A stretch of DNA of 64,000 nucleotides from Sunxiuqinia dokdonensis (GTDB lineage Bacteria; Bacteroidota; Bacteroidia; Bacteroidales; Prolixibacteraceae): positions 1 to 64,000 of the forward strand of contig NZ_LGIA01000182.1 of the NCBI RefSeq assembly GCF_001270965.1. The letters are read 5' to 3'. The position numbers and the translations under genes were made by a program. Shown here piece by piece: positions 62,524 to 64,000 of the stretch (positions are counted from its first letter, which is position 1; the number at the start of each line of letters is the position of its first letter). The notes under the pieces were generated by a model that saw nothing but the letters and a program-made list of their open reading frames with translations, ran no database searches and had not been told where the DNA came from.

Positions 62524-64000
62524 ATGCAACATTTGTTCAACCCGAAGTTAATGAGTGTCCTCAGGCACGGTTACACAAAAAAACAGTTTTCCAAAGACTT
62601 GTTTGCCGGCATTATCGTCGGTATTGTTGCACTGCCGCTGGCGATTGCATTTGCTGTAGCCTCGGGCGTTTCACCTGAAAAAGGCCTGATCACCGCAGTA
62701 GTTGCGGGCCTGCTAATTTCTGTGTTGGGGGGTAGTCGGGTGCAAATTGGCGGCCCTACCGGAGCTTTCATTGTTATTGTTTACGGCATTTTGCAAACCC
62801 ACGGTCTGGATGGGCTGATTATTTCAACCATGATGGCAGGCGTTTTCCTCATCTTGTTTGGGCTTCTGAGGATGGGTTCGCTCCTTAAATTCATTCCACA
62901 TCCACTCATTGTAGGTTTTACAAGCGGTATTGCCCTGGTTATTTTCACCACCCAAATCAAGGATGCGCTGGGACTGGAAATCACCAACCTTCCAGCAGAT
63001 TTTTTGCCCAAATGGGGAAGTTACTTTTCAGAAATTAATACCATAAATCCCCTGGCGCTGGGCATCACGGTTGTGACCATTCTGATCACCCTGTTTTTCA
63101 GAAAAGTGACGACAAAAATACCCGGATCGTTTGTAGCCATCGTGTTGATCACAGCCATGGTTCAATTGCTCGATCTGCCGGTGACTACCATTGAATCGGT
63201 TTTTGGCGAAATCCCACGGAGTTTTCAGCTCGCCTTTCCTTCCATCGAATTCAGCGAACTGGGCAACTACCTTGCTCCTGCCCTCACCATTGCTTTGCTG
63301 GGCGGAATTGAGTCTCTTTTGTCAGCGGTTGTTGCCGACGGGATGATTGGGGGAAATCACCGTTCCAACACCGAACTGATCGCGCAGGGAATTGCCAACG
63401 TGGTTACACCTATTTTCGGCGGAATCCCAGCCACCGGAGCCATTGCACGCACGGCAACCAACGTCAAAAATGGCGGAAGAACACCGGTTTCGGGAATTGT
63501 TCATGCCATTACCTTACTGCTGATTATGCTATTTGTCGGGCAGTGGGCCAAACTGATCCCCATGTCGTGCCTGGCTGGAATTCTGATTGTGGTGGCTTAC
63601 AATATGAGCGAATGGCGACTATTTGCCTCCATCTTGAAAGGATCGGGTTTTGACATTTTAATTTTGCTGGTCACCTTCTTCCTCACCGTTTTGGTCGATT
63701 TAACCTACGCCATTCAAATTGGCATCGTTCTTTCAGCCTTGTTGTTTATGAAACGAATGGCCGACGCCGGAACCAAAACCGAAATGGAAATTGACAGCGA
63801 CGTGCTTGAAAACTACGAGACACTACCCGAGGGTTTGGCCATTTACGAAATCAGCGGGCCTTTCTTCTTCGCTTCGGCCAAACAATACAGCGCCACCTTA
63901 AAAAGCATAGGCCAGCAATCGAAAGTGCTGATCATCCGGATGCGTCACGTGCCTTTCATCGATTCCACCGGACTGCACAACCTGAAAGATGTGATCAGGG
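62524..64000 (+). CDS. SulP-family anion transporter with STAS domain (3' end cut)
   Basis: At least 492 codons, open to the window end. It has about 12 membrane segments and SLC26/SulP features: KDLFAGIIVGIVALPLAIAF, SGVSPEKGLITAVVAGLLIS, GGSRVQIGGPTGAFIVIVYG, GIESLLSAVVADGMIGGNHR. A C-terminal STAS domain follows (GLAIYEISGPFFFASAKQYS, FIDSTGLHNLKDV). It moves sulfate, bicarbonate or related anions with H+ or Na+. The end lies outside the window. Confidence 0.93.
   Translation, partial: MQHLFNPKLMSVLRHGYTKKQFSKDLFAGIIVGIVALPLAIAFAVASGVSPEKGLITAVVAGLLISVLGGSRVQIGGPTGAFIVIVYGILQTHGLDGLIISTMMAGVFLILFGLLRMGSLLKFIPHPLIVGFTSGIALVIFTTQIKDALGLEITNLPADFLPKWGSYFSEINTINPLALGITVVTILITLFFRKVTTKIPGSFVAIVLITAMVQLLDLPVTTIESVFGEIPRSFQLAFPSIEFSELGNYLAPALTIALLGGIESLLSAVVADGMIGGNHRSNTELIAQGIANVVTPIFGGIPATGAIARTATNVKNGGRTPVSGIVHAITLLLIMLFVGQWAKLIPMSCLAGILIVVAYNMSEWRLFASILKGSGFDILILLVTFFLTVLVDLTYAIQIGIVLSALLFMKRMADAGTKTEMEIDSDVLENYETLPEGLAIYEISGPFFFASAKQYSATLKSIGQQSKVLIIRMRHVPFIDSTGLHNLKDVIR

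Overview
The window looks like the chromosome of a member of the Bacteroidota, probably a Bacteroidia/Marinilabiliales-type organism (the lower rank is inference). The signs are repeated promoter boxes of the form TAnnTTTG with TTTG about 19 bases upstream, few Shine-Dalgarno sites, a fused FeoA-FeoB transporter, a short primary sigma factor (288 aa), a Rho with a long charged insertion, and typical Bacteroidota families (HYC_CC_PP, DUF6340-type lipoprotein, CusB with a C-terminal DUF3347 domain).

Left part (1-15.8 kb). This is an accessory-looking segment ending at a tRNA-Arg. It opens with a 5'-truncated DUF6448 gene, aconitase A with an AhpD-like protein, and a DUF488 pseudogene whose three internal stops all differ from TGG by a single G-to-A change. 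Then comes a nitrite/nitric-oxide region. It holds two polytopic proteins with heme-copper-oxidase-I/NnrS-like histidines, an acyl-CoA dehydrogenase, DUF2249 proteins and a DUF59 Fe-S maturation factor. A minus-strand run follows: Rrf2 regulator, copper nitrite reductase NirK, a small CxxC protein, quinolinate synthase NadA, cytochrome c and a small membrane protein. A divergent acyl-ACP thioesterase is coupled to an unrecognised 54-aa ORF. Three copies of one operator (TATMAAAAGA-N8-TCTTTTTATA) lie at a constant distance upstream of TAnnTTTG boxes. They tie these units into one regulon, most simply under the Rrf2 protein encoded there. This is the best candidate for an undescribed system in the window: an NO-responsive module joining nitrite reduction, Fe-S/NAD maintenance and acyl-chain metabolism.

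Middle part (15.9-37 kb). These are mostly housekeeping genes: iron uptake (feoAB and its Cys-rich partner), rpe, rpoD, rho, aminopeptidase P, Nudix, an esterase, a LysE exporter, thioesterase, SDR, tRNA-Lys, yicC-gmk-nadD, kdsA, and a nucleoside-recognition (SpmA/B-like) protein. An ECF sigma/anti-sigma/beta-propeller run follows, in which the sigma gene is frameshifted at a homopolymer.

Right part (37-64 kb). A 760-bp non-coding stretch carries a degenerate 42-bp tandem repeat and REP-like hairpins. After it come an HMA metallochaperone-like protein, tRNA-Thr and a Cus-type copper/silver efflux operon (HYC_CC_PP, cusA, tolC, cusB) in which cusA has an in-frame TAA. Next are aldose epimerase, hemH, a PAS histidine kinase with its response regulator, several envelope proteins, PepD, a YceI-barrel-YceI-Rrf2 operon with a well-matched promoter, and a SulP transporter cut by the window end.

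No CRISPR array, rRNA, transposase, integrase or phage structural gene was seen. All database-style family names are from recognition of motifs by eye; no search was run.
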